Positions 17,501 to 27,050 of a stretch of 64,000 nucleotides of DNA are shown one piece after another. This DNA is from JABWBD01 sp040768665. Lineage in GTDB: Bacteria; Planctomycetota; Planctomycetia; Pirellulales; Thermoguttaceae. Each line of letters starts with the position of its first letter. Positions within the stretch are counted from its first letter, which is position 1. The position numbers and the translations under genes were made by a program. The notes under the pieces were generated by a model that was not told the DNA's origin, ran no database searches, and saw nothing but the letters and a program-made list of their open reading frames with translations. The stretch spans positions 218,242-282,241 of the forward strand of contig JAXGMN010000015.1 in NCBI GenBank assembly GCA_040768665.1, read 5' to 3'.

Positions 17501-20500
17501 ACGAATTGGGAGTGGTCGCCGAAGACAAGTTCAAGCAGGCCCAAGCCAAGGCGCGTTCGGAGAACGTCCGGGGAATCCAGTCCTCGATGCCCACGCGGCC
17601 GTCGCCGTTCACGAGACTGGCGATGGCGTCCCAGATTCGCCAGGCGGCCGGGCTCGATCCGGATCGGGGTTACTACGGTCCGGGGCGACCGCAGCAGGTC
17701 TGGAATCCCGACAGCTTCGGCGATGCACGGATGGCGGCCTACGCCTGGCTCATCAAGTTCGACGAAGAGAAGGCGACGGAAGACACACCGGCGGCGGAGG
17801 AATCCACGCCGTTGGAGAAACGGCTTGCGGAACTGGCCGCTTCCGCCGCCAAAGACGACGCAAGCCGCGACACGCTTTACGACTGGATGTACGCCGAGCA
17901 ACTGCGAGGCAACCCGGACTCCGTCTTCGCCATCGCCCGCCGGCTCGCCAGGCAGGGCGGTCGCGACGAGCAGCGGTTCTTCCTCACGTCGCTGGCCACC
18001 CGCGGGATCGATCCGCGGGCACAGCAGGTTTCCCGCAACGGGGCGGAGAAACCGAAGAAGGATCCGCTCTCGGCGGAAGACATCGAGCTGATGCTGCGCT
18101 GCTATGAATCGCTTGCGGGCGACGACCGCGGACCGGATGGCGTCCTGGTCGGTTCGCAGATTATCTACAGCGGCGGCCGGGTCTACGTGCAGGTCGGCGG
18201 AAACTGGGTGGCGGTCGCCGGCTTCACGCGCGGCAACCTGTACCTGGCCGGCGTCGTGGAGGAACTCAAGCTTGCCGGCCGCGACCAGAAAGCCACACAG
18301 CTCATCGAGCGGGAAATCGATTCCGCTCGAAGCTCGCAAGAGATTGTGGCAGCCATGTCCTTGCTGCTGAACGACGAGAAGTACGAGCGGCTCGACGAAT
18401 GTTTTTCCCGCTGGGTGAAAGCGGCCCGCGAGGACGCGGCCAAGGCCCCCGACGCTTCGATCGCCAGCCGCTCGCCGTCGGGCTCGCGAGTCGTCGACGC
18501 CCTGACTCCCGCTGCACAACTGCTCCAGAACTGGATGGGGCAACTGGGGCCCGAGGAGGAGCACGCGAAAATTCTCTCGCTCCTTGACGCGTCGCTCGAT
18601 CTGGGGGCTGAGATCGCGCGGCGGACACGCGCGGAACGAAGCAGCCGGAGGAGTCGGGCAGTCTCGCGTCCTCCGCAGATGCGCATGACCCATTTTTCCC
18701 TCAAGTACGGCAAGGAGGACATCCGTGTCCAGTTCGACTATCCGAGCTCGAACGACTATGTCGGCCAGGGCGTCATTCTGCTCCTCCGGCAGGCGTATGA
18801 GATCTTCAAGCGCAACGATGCCGTGGACGAGCTGACTTCCCACCTCGACAAGCGTGTGCAGGGTGCCGCGGAAGACGAGCGGGTCTACGCCCTGCTCACG
18901 TCGGCGTACGTCCGCTGGTGGCAGGAGGAGCGGGACGACGCCCTGGCGCTGCTGACGCGGGCAAGCGAGCACCTGAAAGACGATCCCGCTTTCCAAGTCG
19001 AAGTGGCCACGCTGCATCAGTCCACGGGCAATCTGGACGACGCCCTGGACATCGTCGAGTCGATCGCGCCGCGCGACCAGAAGCTGGTCGAGCAGCGCGA
19101 ACTGATGGCTTTGCAGCTTACCGAGCGGCTGGGCGACGTCGACCGGGCTCGCCAGGCGGCGGAACGGCTTTTTGGGCTGCGTCTGGACAACGCCACACAA
19201 CTGACCCTGGTCGACCCCATGCGCCGCCTGGGGATGCCTGAGATGGCCGAAGCGATTGTCTCGCGGGTCCAACGGCGGGCCGGCAGTTCGCTCTCCTCGA
19301 TGGGCACGCTCATGGCCCTTTATCAAAGCCAGGGCAAGGCCGATCTTGCCCAGCAGTTGGCCCACACCATTTTGCGCCGAACCGCGTCGCCGTTGTCCAG
19401 CGCGTCCGGCGCCGGGCGGAATCCGTTCCGATACTCTTCCTCGACGAGCGATTCGGGACTGCGGACGCAGGCCCTGCGGCTGCTCCAGCAGACCGGCGCA
19501 CTGAAGGAACTGATCGCCCGGCTCGAAGGCCAGATCGAGCGATCGCCCGGCTCGCCCAGGCTCTACGAGGAGCTCATCGAATACTACGGGGCCGCCAACG
19601 ACCGCGAGAAGGTGGGCGAGCTTCTGGCCCAAGCCGTCGCCAGCCGGCCCGACGCGGTGGCGCTGCGGTACCAACTCGCCAAGAACCTCGAATCCTCCAA
19701 CAAGCACGCCGAGGCGTGCGACCAGTACCTGGAGATTCTGAAGCTGAAGCCGCAGTGGATTTCCGACGACTTGTACAGCGTTCGACGCGTCTTCGACCGC
19801 GCCAAACGGTCCCGGGACCTGATCAAGGCAGTCCAGAACATCAATCTGAAGTCGTTCCAGCAGCCCTATTACCTCATTGATCTCGTCGCCGAAATAATGC
19901 GAGGCCCCAGCGGCGAGACAAACAAGGAAGACCTGGAGATCGCGCTCGACCTGTGCGAGAGGATCTTCGACGCGTTTCCGCAATACCGCAACCAGTTGAT
20001 TTCACGGATGTACGATCAGAACCTGTGGAAGAACGATCGCGTCTTTACGCTCGGGAAGAAGGCGGTCATTCCCACCGTGGTTGAAGTGTCCGCCACCCCC
20101 TGGTTCGGGCTCAACGACATCTACTCGTACAGTTCCGGCGGGCGTGTCAATACGCAGTTCAGCCAGATGCTCGACGGTGTCCGCGGTTCGCCAAAGATGC
20201 CGGAGTTGAAGAAGGCGATCGAGGACCGCCTCAAAGAAGCCCCCGACTGGCGCGGCGGCGAAGCGATGCTCGCACTGATCGACTTGAAGGAGAACCGCAA
20301 AGACCAGGCCAAGAAGCGGCTGGAAGCACTGGTGAGCGACGAGGAAGTGTTTGCGACGATGCCGGCCCATACCTGCTGGATCATCGGCCAGGAACTCGAC
20401 CAATTTGAAGACACGCGTCCGGTCGCCGTCAAGCTCTTCGAGACCGCGGTGGAAAAGCCGAGTTCGATGAGCCAGATCCAGTATTCTCCGGTCGCGCGGC

Positions 20501-23500
20501 TGATCGAGCTGTACGGCAACCTGGGCCGCAAGCAGGAAGCCCGCGATCTGCTGAACAATCAGATCCGCGCGGCCAGTTCCAGCCAATATGACCCGCAGTA
20601 TGCCTCCTACGTGCGGATCGAGAACACTGTCTGGGCCGGGCAGCAGTTCTTGAAGCTGGAGTGCCCCGTCGACGCCGTTCGCCTCTTCCGCAGTCTGGCG
20701 GCCGATCCGGCTGCGGTCGAGCAGGCCGGCCAGTGGTATGGCAGCCGCCCCGAGCACTTCAAGTCGCAGGTCGAGCGGGGGCTGCAGGACGCCATCAAGG
20801 CACTGGAGAACGTCGATGCGGACGAAGCCATGGCCCAGCTTCTTTCGGTTCCGGATGACCTGCCCAGTGGAGCACCGGTGTTGGACCTGATGCTCCTGGT
20901 TCCGAAGGTTGCGGAGCTGCGGACGAACTCGATGGAGAGCCCGTTGGTCGAACTGCTCACCACGATTTCGAAAGACGCCGCCACGGCCGACGGCATCCGC
21001 AAGCGACTTGCCGAATTGCGAAGCGAGCACCCCGCGGACTTGTCGGTGGCCATTGCCGAGGCGGCCTGCCTGGTGCGGCTGAAGCATGGTCAGGCGGACG
21101 AGGCGCTGGAAAGTCTGCTTCGCACCGTCGCCGAGGAGCCCTTGGAAGATGTCAAGCCGGGCCGCCGCCCGAACTCCCGCCAACGCCGCGAGGCGCTGGC
21201 TCAGGTTCCGCTCTGGTTGATTGCCCGCGAATGCCTCCAGTACGAGGGCCGCCGAGAGATCGGAACGAATTTGGGAGAGCGTGCCCTTGAAGCGGCGAAA
21301 CGGCAAACCGACACGCAACATGCCGCGGCGATCCTCTTCGACTGGGGCAAGCTTGCGCTGGGACAGAACGACCGGGCGGAGGCGGAAGCAAGATGGTCCG
21401 AGCTGTTGAAGATCGTGACGCAGCGCCCCGATCGCAAGAATCCTCCGCCCGGCCCGCCTACCGGCCCGCCGCAGCATCCGGCTCCGCGAGACGGTAGCGT
21501 GGCTGCCACCCCGCCGGGGCGTGTGCAGGTAAACGCGCCAGTAGACCGTGAGGCGCCCTCCGGTCACATCGCCCCGCTGACGATCTCGCAGTTTCGGCTC
21601 GCGGTGGAAATCGCCTTGGCAGCGGCGGAAAACGGCATGCCCGCGCTCTCACGGATGGCCGTGCAAGCGTCGATGGCCGGCGGGGTCCCGGTATCGGATA
21701 TCGCCTCGACGCCGGCCGGTCGGCCGGCAGTTGCGGGGCCCTTCGCGCCGGCCGCGCCGGCGGTTCCCGACGGCGGCTTGTCCGAGAATGAAATCGAAGT
21801 TGCCGAGTCGCTCTCGAAAGTGATCGCCAAGTGGCACGGCGACGACTACCCGCCCCGGGAAGCCTACGAACTGCTGGTCGCAATTGTCTTCCCGCTGCAT
21901 CGGCCGGCCGAAATCCTGATGTACGCCGACTCGTCGAAGCTCCAGGACGCGCAGGTGAGCAGCCTCGGCGAACTTGCCGTGCGCTTTGGCCGGGAGTGCG
22001 GACAACTGGACGATCTTTTGGCGCGGATCGACGCTCGCAAGCAACAGGGACCGTCAAAAGTCGCTGCCCTGGTGATGCAGGTTCGTGTTGCGCTGGCTCG
22101 CGACAGACTTGACGATGCAAAAGCCGCTCTTTCCGAGCTCGCTCAACTCGCGGGAAGCGGCGCCCTACCGGCGATGGTCCAGCTCGCCTGCCACGCGGCG
22201 CTTCCCGCGACGGAGCATGAAACGCTCCACGAGGCGGCCTACGCGATCCTCAAGGCGGCGATCAAACTGCAACTCAACACCGACTCGACCGGTCGCTCCG
22301 GTGACGACCGCGAGTTCTCTCTGGGGCACCTGTTCACCAAGGTAATTCGCTACCTTGCCGACGAACCGGAGGAAGTCGCCAAGCTTCTGGAAGATTACCT
22401 GGCCACGAGGCAGTCGTACTACGCTCGCTACAGCGGCAGCTACGGCTTGTACATCCAGTGGTCCGACTGGGCCAAGATCGCGGAGGAGACGGCCAAAGCG
22501 GGCGTGACGCTCGCCGCGCTGGATTATCTCGGGCGCGTCGTCGATTTCTCCTACCAGGACAGCAGGCGGCCCAGCATGGTGACGGCCCTGGCCGTCGTCT
22601 GCCGCGACATGAACAAGCTCCCGCCCAAGGAGCGTTACGAGGCGTGGCGGGATTGGACATTGCCGGTGGAAGGCCGGCAGAGCGTCCGGCTGGCGGCCGA
22701 GTGGATCGAGCCCGTGCGTGTTCCAGAGCGGTTCCTGGAGGCAGCCGCCGTCGACGGCGGTCGTTTTGCGGACGACCTTTTGTGCAACTTCACGGAATTG
22801 CTGGCGAGCGCTCGAGCCGCCGGCCGGCTCGAAGAACTTCGCCAGCGGGTCAAGGCGTTCTATGACGAGAAGCTGGAGAATGCGTCGTTCCTCTATGCAC
22901 TGCTGCTCATTCAACTCGGCGACGTGGAGACGGGCAAGCAGGTGCTGCCGCCCTTGATCGACACGGTCGGCGACCGCCTGAAACGGCAATCCGGCAAGCC
23001 CGTGCCGGACGGCTGGGGCGACTATCTCGTCTACCGGACCTGTCTGCGGTCGGCGCAGTTCGCCTCCTTCTACCGTCCCAAGAAGACGGCGCTGGCAGCC
23101 GCGCTGCGCTCGCTGGGCCAGTCCAAGACCCTCGCGCGGCTCAATGTCGACTTCGCCTACGGCGAAGATCGCGGCCTGACGATCCGGCCCGGCGACGATC
23201 CCCAACTGGCACACTGGTTTCCCGCCACGACTCGCGAGCGTGTTCCTGGCGGCGGCGATCCCTGGTGGGTCGTCGAGGAGGGACACATCGCCCACCTCTC
23301 CGGCGCCGGGTCCGATCTGCTGTACTTTGCGTATCCGCTCACCGGGCAGCTCGAGTTCACCGTGGATGCCTACGACGGCTCTTGGGCCGAAACGGATGTG
23401 GGCTACGGCGGCATCGTCGTGGAAGGGCAGGACGGCTCCACCGCAAATCTCTGGTCAGTCGGCGGACACGAGTCGTTCAACTGCGGCCGGACGCTGCAGC

Positions 23501-26500
23501 GGGAACAAGAATCGTTCGGCACCGTCACGATCAAGGTGGCCGGCGGCAGGATGCAGTATATCCTCAACAACCACGTCTGCTACGAGGAAGAATTGAGCGG
23601 CACCAGTCCCTGGATCACGCTCTATACCGACTTCGCTCGCGCGACCACGTTCCGCAATCCCCGGTTCCGCGGCGCCGCCGCCATCCCGCGCGAGGTGGTT
23701 CTCGTCAGCGGCGATCGCATGGACGGCTGGAATTGCACGTTTTCGGGCGAGTCTCAGCCGCGGCATCGCCTCATGGCCCAGAGACCCAAGAGCGAGCACG
23801 ACAGCGTTGCCCATTACCAGCGCCAGGAACCAACGGAGTTCGGCTGGCGTGCCCAGGACGGACTTCTCCTCGGACGGGCCCAGGACGCCCACGCCACGGC
23901 CCAAAGCTGGCTCTACTATCATCGCCCCTTGCGCGATGGGGAGTCGTTCAGCTACGACTTCTTTTACGTTCCCGGCCAGTCGGTGGCCCACCCGACGATC
24001 GGACGGATCGCCCTGTTGCTGGAACCTCAGGGGATCGAAGAGCACTGGATCACGCGGATCGGTTGGGATGATGCCGTGGTCGGACTGCTGGAGAGCAACC
24101 GCCTCAGCGTGCCGGAGGCTCGGCGGGGACCCGAGGCGCTTCCACTCAAACCGGCGGACTGGAACCACGTGGCGCTCACGCTGGCCGGCGAGACGATTCA
24201 AGTCGCGCTCAACGGCGAGCTTGTCTACGAGCGCGTCCTGGAGCCGGAAATCGACCACCGGTTCGGGCTTTACCGCAACAACATCCAGTCGCTGAAGGTC
24301 CGCGAGCCTAAACTCACCGGCCCCTGGCCCGAGTCGCTCACGCCCGACATCCAGGGCAACCTGCTGGCATCCACGAAGGAGTATGGAACGCCCGACCGCC
24401 GGCTCATCAACGGCATGCTTTCGGAGAGATTCTTCTGGCACGACACGGCGGCGGTCGTGGCGGATGCCCGCAGGCTCCCGCCCGAAAACGCCTTCGAAAA
24501 GCTGTTGGCATGGGTGCTGCCCTCCCCGGACCACCTCTCTCCGCGGCTGTTCTTCGAGTTCGTCAGCCGCGACGATCCCGGCCAGGACATTCTCTGCCCG
24601 GCTTGTGAGCTAATGGCCGTTGCCGCCCGGATCGGAAAGCTGGAGGAAGTGGCCGCGGCGATCGACGAGTTCAAGCCCACCGCCGACTACGGGCGGCGAG
24701 GCAAACTGGCGCTTGCGGCGCTGTTGGCGATGCAGACCGGCGAGTTTGAAGTTGCCAGGCAGCGGATGGCCGAACTTCTTCCGTTCGTCGAGAAGGGATT
24801 CGGCAAGATCATGGGCCGCCGCGAGCGGTCCTGCGAGCTGGTCGTCGCCTGGACGGCGGCCGAGCACCCCGAACTGCAATTCGCCGCGCTGGACTTGACC
24901 AGTGCACTCCGCAATCAAGAGCGGGTGGCGGATTTCACCGCGAACGACAAGATCTGGGGAGTGTGGGTGGATATTCTTGCCGGCCACGTAGACCGCGCCA
25001 TGCTGGGGCGGGCCGTTGTCGCTACGTCGGGACAGTCGCTCACCCAGTGGGCCACCGTTCCCTACTGGCGGCCGCAGATGCTTGCCCAGGGGAGACTTTG
25101 GCATACCGACTGGGTCTACACTCCGGGAGCCGTCGATCATCTTCCCGGCGGAACGTGGGGACAGCTCTTCTTCCAGTCGCCGCTGGTTGGCGATTTCGAA
25201 ATCGTCTGTGAGCGTTCCCTGCACGGGCATCGCGAAGTCGCCGTCGCTTACAGCATGCACGCCGCCGAACCCCGCCACGATTTCAAGGCCAAGCGGATCA
25301 TCACGGTCATGCACGGCCAACGCGACGTGGATGGCGAAATCACGATCCCTCGCCCCCGCGATTGGCTGGCCGACCTTCGCGTCGTCGTCGAGGGAAACGG
25401 GGTAACGACCTTCGTCAACGGCGTTCAGGTTCATGAAGACACCCTGTTGCCGCAACCGGTCCCCTGGCTCGTCGTACAAGCGGCCAGCCCGGGGTCCAAC
25501 AGCACCGTTCGGAATCTCCGAATTCTCGGCACCCCGAAGATTCCGGACGAAATCGATCTGATCTATACCGACTGGCCCGCCTGGCGAGCGGATATCTACG
25601 GCGAACAGTTCTCGACGGACCAATCCAAGCAAGACGAAAACGTGCCATGGAAGAAAGTCGGCGACGAGATCCAGGGGCAGATTCGCCAGAACATGGCGGC
25701 CCGGGATATCGAAAGCCTGCTTTTGTACCAGCGGCCCATGCTCGAAGACGGCGTCATCGAGTTCGAATCGTTCTACGTCCCCGGTGAATTTGAAGTCCAC
25801 CCGGCGGTCGGACGTACGGCGCTGGTCGTGGGGCGCGACGGCGTTCGGAAGCACGTCCTTACGGATGCCCAATACGAGACGAGCGGGCTTTCTCCCGGCA
25901 ACCTTTCGCCCATCGACGGGGCGGCCGAGCGCGTGGAACTGAAGGAGAAGGATTGGAACCGCTACCGGCTCTCGCTCGCGGGGCAACAACTGACGCTCGC
26001 GGTGAATGGCGTCGAGGTGGCCACCGTGGTCCTCACGGAACGGGCCGTCGAGCGGCATTTCGGCCTGTTCCGCTTCGGCGACAAGACCCGGTGCCGCGTC
26101 CGTAACCTTGTCTATCGCGGCCATTGGCCCAAGACCCTTCCGCCGCCGGCCGAGCAGCAACTTGCGCGCCCGGCAAGCATGACGTTGGAGGGATGGGGCG
26201 AGCCAACGGTACTTGCGCTGGATGGAACGGCCGAGGAGCTCAAGGCACGCGGCCTGCAGTTGGCCGGCCCTTTGGATCGCTTCATCCAGGTCGAGCAAGG
26301 AACGCGGATGCTCCGCAAGGACGCGAAGGAGTACGGCCTCCAGCCGAGGGTTTACTGTCCAATGGTCATCGACGGAGACTGCATGATTACCCTCGATTTC
26401 CAGGACCTCCAGATGGCGCCGGCCAAGACGGGTTGGGGCAGCGAGTTCGCCCTGAGAGCGATGGTCGATCCAAGCACCGGGAGGTATGTGGAAGGGGGAG

Positions 26501-26835
26501 TCGGCATGGACCTGTCCGCGGCGAGGCAATTCCGATCGACTCGCCGATCCAAGACGCTCACGGGCCAGGACTGGAGCGACGTTCGGCGCGTGCCCGTGAC
26601 CATCGATCCGGGACGTCTGCGCCTGGTCCGCAACGGTTCGGTCGTCGCGACCTATGTTGCAGAAAAAGACTCGGACGAGTTCTTTCCGGTGGGGCATCAT
26701 CCGGTGGGGGATGCTTCTATCCGAGTTATCTCGATAGAATGCATCGGGTCCGATCCCGAGGCCACGATCGACGTCGTTGTCCAGAGGCTTACGATCCGGC
26801 GGCCCAAGCCGGCCAAGCCGGCTGACGGAGGTTGA
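14584..26835 (+). CDS. Giant secreted TPR protein with duplicated C-terminal beta modules
   Basis: About 4,083 residues with an N-terminal signal peptide (LLRFGLVLLWLALLAGPAAS, cleavage near SGQ). Residues about 50-2860 are dense TPR repeats, for example PEDPLAPYYLGQSQLLLGQ. From about 2870 to 3240 comes a beta-rich part with Trp- and Gly-rich, concanavalin-like strands. After a short helical TPR stretch, a second copy of that part follows (about 3490-3860). Matching strings are SFSYDFFYVPGQSVAHPTIGR and IEFESFYVPGEFEVHPAVGR. This resembles the DUF1581/DUF1583 group described from Rhodopirellula, but I could not check. GGAGG lies seven bases before the ATG at 14584; earlier in-frame codons run through the hairpin repeats. 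The long reading frames on the opposite strand are shadows. It is probably periplasmic or surface-exposed. Confidence 0.88.
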   Translation: MVRGNASLAGFGRLLRFGLVLLWLALLAGPAASGQVADPDSLLAEERKQVEIAQRFLTVLEGNPRRGTALDRIYGHHVEFGTLDDFMQSLRDRVQKVPDDGTGWMLLGLFEAHRGEDARAIDALKMAEKLRPEDPLAPYYLGQSQLLLGQPEEAVAAFERAIARNPRQTDLLEVFQQLGRIHQRAHRTEEALRTWQRLEALFPDDARVQEQIAIVLVEEGQYALALPRYEKLATLARDDYRRTMFRIEAAELKIREKRRDEGLADFEALLGDLNPDSWLHRDVRRRIEDVFLRTGDQDGLVGYYEKWLALHPDDVDGMARLARFLASSARVPEAAKWMEKALKLASTRTELRKAFIDQLVDDQRYAEAVEQYKLLVESAPGNSDFLRDWGKLVLKNKDLDESARKAEATRIWHRILAARPDDALTTAQVADLFRQANMNDEALGLYRKAIEQAPGEPQYREYLGEFYHILKRPEEARATWSAIAEGERHTAVNVARLAEIYNSFGYLDDAVSQIAEACRLDANDFALQRKAAEYHCRAGKFDEALRLVAAAESLAANAEEQDAVVAQRIDVFRSSRRLEDEIESLSAAVRGNENATPRQWHLLARYCEADSRWADATEAVDRALASDAKSIPVLTTAARIAELSGDFGRAAGMYRQLASADRRSRDDHLMNVARLEAQLGRADEALKAGRDLIVAAPGNTDNYEFYARLCFQLGKFEDGIDALRKAVRINPTEPHLIMALGAALSEQFRTDEAIEVYWRAFEKTDDLDDRTSLTMKLTELYLQVNQFEKLLDRLERERREEDRRREMTICLAQAHHTSGDYGTARQELESLLGEDTRDTNLLQQLSKLCEEGSDLDGAVEYQRQLAAIAPGQETEYRLATLLETRGDRDEASEILLRLMHREEDPARRLRNIDTLLRQGAYESVLRMTEPLLSQQRDAWELLYREGVAWASLDKVEEARNRFERLLSLPLAHDELGVVAEDKFKQAQAKARSENVRGIQSSMPTRPSPFTRLAMASQIRQAAGLDPDRGYYGPGRPQQVWNPDSFGDARMAAYAWLIKFDEEKATEDTPAAEESTPLEKRLAELAASAAKDDASRDTLYDWMYAEQLRGNPDSVFAIARRLARQGGRDEQRFFLTSLATRGIDPRAQQVSRNGAEKPKKDPLSAEDIELMLRCYESLAGDDRGPDGVLVGSQIIYSGGRVYVQVGGNWVAVAGFTRGNLYLAGVVEELKLAGRDQKATQLIEREIDSARSSQEIVAAMSLLLNDEKYERLDECFSRWVKAAREDAAKAPDASIASRSPSGSRVVDALTPAAQLLQNWMGQLGPEEEHAKILSLLDASLDLGAEIARRTRAERSSRRSRAVSRPPQMRMTHFSLKYGKEDIRVQFDYPSSNDYVGQGVILLLRQAYEIFKRNDAVDELTSHLDKRVQGAAEDERVYALLTSAYVRWWQEERDDALALLTRASEHLKDDPAFQVEVATLHQSTGNLDDALDIVESIAPRDQKLVEQRELMALQLTERLGDVDRARQAAERLFGLRLDNATQLTLVDPMRRLGMPEMAEAIVSRVQRRAGSSLSSMGTLMALYQSQGKADLAQQLAHTILRRTASPLSSASGAGRNPFRYSSSTSDSGLRTQALRLLQQTGALKELIARLEGQIERSPGSPRLYEELIEYYGAANDREKVGELLAQAVASRPDAVALRYQLAKNLESSNKHAEACDQYLEILKLKPQWISDDLYSVRRVFDRAKRSRDLIKAVQNINLKSFQQPYYLIDLVAEIMRGPSGETNKEDLEIALDLCERIFDAFPQYRNQLISRMYDQNLWKNDRVFTLGKKAVIPTVVEVSATPWFGLNDIYSYSSGGRVNTQFSQMLDGVRGSPKMPELKKAIEDRLKEAPDWRGGEAMLALIDLKENRKDQAKKRLEALVSDEEVFATMPAHTCWIIGQELDQFEDTRPVAVKLFETAVEKPSSMSQIQYSPVARLIELYGNLGRKQEARDLLNNQIRAASSSQYDPQYASYVRIENTVWAGQQFLKLECPVDAVRLFRSLAADPAAVEQAGQWYGSRPEHFKSQVERGLQDAIKALENVDADEAMAQLLSVPDDLPSGAPVLDLMLLVPKVAELRTNSMESPLVELLTTISKDAATADGIRKRLAELRSEHPADLSVAIAEAACLVRLKHGQADEALESLLRTVAEEPLEDVKPGRRPNSRQRREALAQVPLWLIARECLQYEGRREIGTNLGERALEAAKRQTDTQHAAAILFDWGKLALGQNDRAEAEARWSELLKIVTQRPDRKNPPPGPPTGPPQHPAPRDGSVAATPPGRVQVNAPVDREAPSGHIAPLTISQFRLAVEIALAAAENGMPALSRMAVQASMAGGVPVSDIASTPAGRPAVAGPFAPAAPAVPDGGLSENEIEVAESLSKVIAKWHGDDYPPREAYELLVAIVFPLHRPAEILMYADSSKLQDAQVSSLGELAVRFGRECGQLDDLLARIDARKQQGPSKVAALVMQVRVALARDRLDDAKAALSELAQLAGSGALPAMVQLACHAALPATEHETLHEAAYAILKAAIKLQLNTDSTGRSGDDREFSLGHLFTKVIRYLADEPEEVAKLLEDYLATRQSYYARYSGSYGLYIQWSDWAKIAEETAKAGVTLAALDYLGRVVDFSYQDSRRPSMVTALAVVCRDMNKLPPKERYEAWRDWTLPVEGRQSVRLAAEWIEPVRVPERFLEAAAVDGGRFADDLLCNFTELLASARAAGRLEELRQRVKAFYDEKLENASFLYALLLIQLGDVETGKQVLPPLIDTVGDRLKRQSGKPVPDGWGDYLVYRTCLRSAQFASFYRPKKTALAAALRSLGQSKTLARLNVDFAYGEDRGLTIRPGDDPQLAHWFPATTRERVPGGGDPWWVVEEGHIAHLSGAGSDLLYFAYPLTGQLEFTVDAYDGSWAETDVGYGGIVVEGQDGSTANLWSVGGHESFNCGRTLQREQESFGTVTIKVAGGRMQYILNNHVCYEEELSGTSPWITLYTDFARATTFRNPRFRGAAAIPREVVLVSGDRMDGWNCTFSGESQPRHRLMAQRPKSEHDSVAHYQRQEPTEFGWRAQDGLLLGRAQDAHATAQSWLYYHRPLRDGESFSYDFFYVPGQSVAHPTIGRIALLLEPQGIEEHWITRIGWDDAVVGLLESNRLSVPEARRGPEALPLKPADWNHVALTLAGETIQVALNGELVYERVLEPEIDHRFGLYRNNIQSLKVREPKLTGPWPESLTPDIQGNLLASTKEYGTPDRRLINGMLSERFFWHDTAAVVADARRLPPENAFEKLLAWVLPSPDHLSPRLFFEFVSRDDPGQDILCPACELMAVAARIGKLEEVAAAIDEFKPTADYGRRGKLALAALLAMQTGEFEVARQRMAELLPFVEKGFGKIMGRRERSCELVVAWTAAEHPELQFAALDLTSALRNQERVADFTANDKIWGVWVDILAGHVDRAMLGRAVVATSGQSLTQWATVPYWRPQMLAQGRLWHTDWVYTPGAVDHLPGGTWGQLFFQSPLVGDFEIVCERSLHGHREVAVAYSMHAAEPRHDFKAKRIITVMHGQRDVDGEITIPRPRDWLADLRVVVEGNGVTTFVNGVQVHEDTLLPQPVPWLVVQAASPGSNSTVRNLRILGTPKIPDEIDLIYTDWPAWRADIYGEQFSTDQSKQDENVPWKKVGDEIQGQIRQNMAARDIESLLLYQRPMLEDGVIEFESFYVPGEFEVHPAVGRTALVVGRDGVRKHVLTDAQYETSGLSPGNLSPIDGAAERVELKEKDWNRYRLSLAGQQLTLAVNGVEVATVVLTERAVERHFGLFRFGDKTRCRVRNLVYRGHWPKTLPPPAEQQLARPASMTLEGWGEPTVLALDGTAEELKARGLQLAGPLDRFIQVEQGTRMLRKDAKEYGLQPRVYCPMVIDGDCMITLDFQDLQMAPAKTGWGSEFALRAMVDPSTGRYVEGGVGMDLSAARQFRSTRRSKTLTGQDWSDVRRVPVTIDPGRLRLVRNGSVVATYVAEKDSDEFFPVGHHPVGDASIRVISIECIGSDPEATIDVVVQRLTIRRPKPAKPADGG

Positions 26836-26969
26836 GTTGCGGAGAAAGGTGCTGCGTGTTGCCAGGAAACCTGTGGCGTTTGGGGCTGGAGTCGACCTTG
26901 CGGCCGCGGCGACGCGCCTTCCACCGGCACACCGCCGGGTTACAAGGGAAAAATAAGGAGGTGCGAAAC

Positions 26970-27034
26970 ATGGCCATATGTGGGAAGGGTTTTCCATGAG
27001 CGGCCCGGCTGGGGCCGATTACTTTCGCCTGTGA
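26970..27034 (+). other. Two tiny overlapping ORFs ahead of the next gene
   Basis: An AAGGAGG ribosome site precedes an ATG at 26970 that encodes MAICGKGFP and stops at 26999. Its stop overlaps a second ATG (26996) encoding MSGPAGADYFRL, which stops at 27034, 16 bases before the ATG of the downstream membrane-protein gene. The signal strength is unusual for chance, but codon evidence is too short to prove translation. It may be a leader or coupling device; otherwise the 215-base gap holds nothing. Confidence 0.25.
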
Positions 27035-27050
27035 GACAGGAGCGTTTACC

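Noticed and set aside
16303..19983. 1,226-codon open frame on the minus strand inside the giant TPR gene (also 14557-16188, 22165-23295 and 24610-26997)
   Set aside because: These mirror the GC-rich codon bias of the plus-strand gene; no ribosome site, domain or signal. The plus strand has clear TPR repeats throughout.
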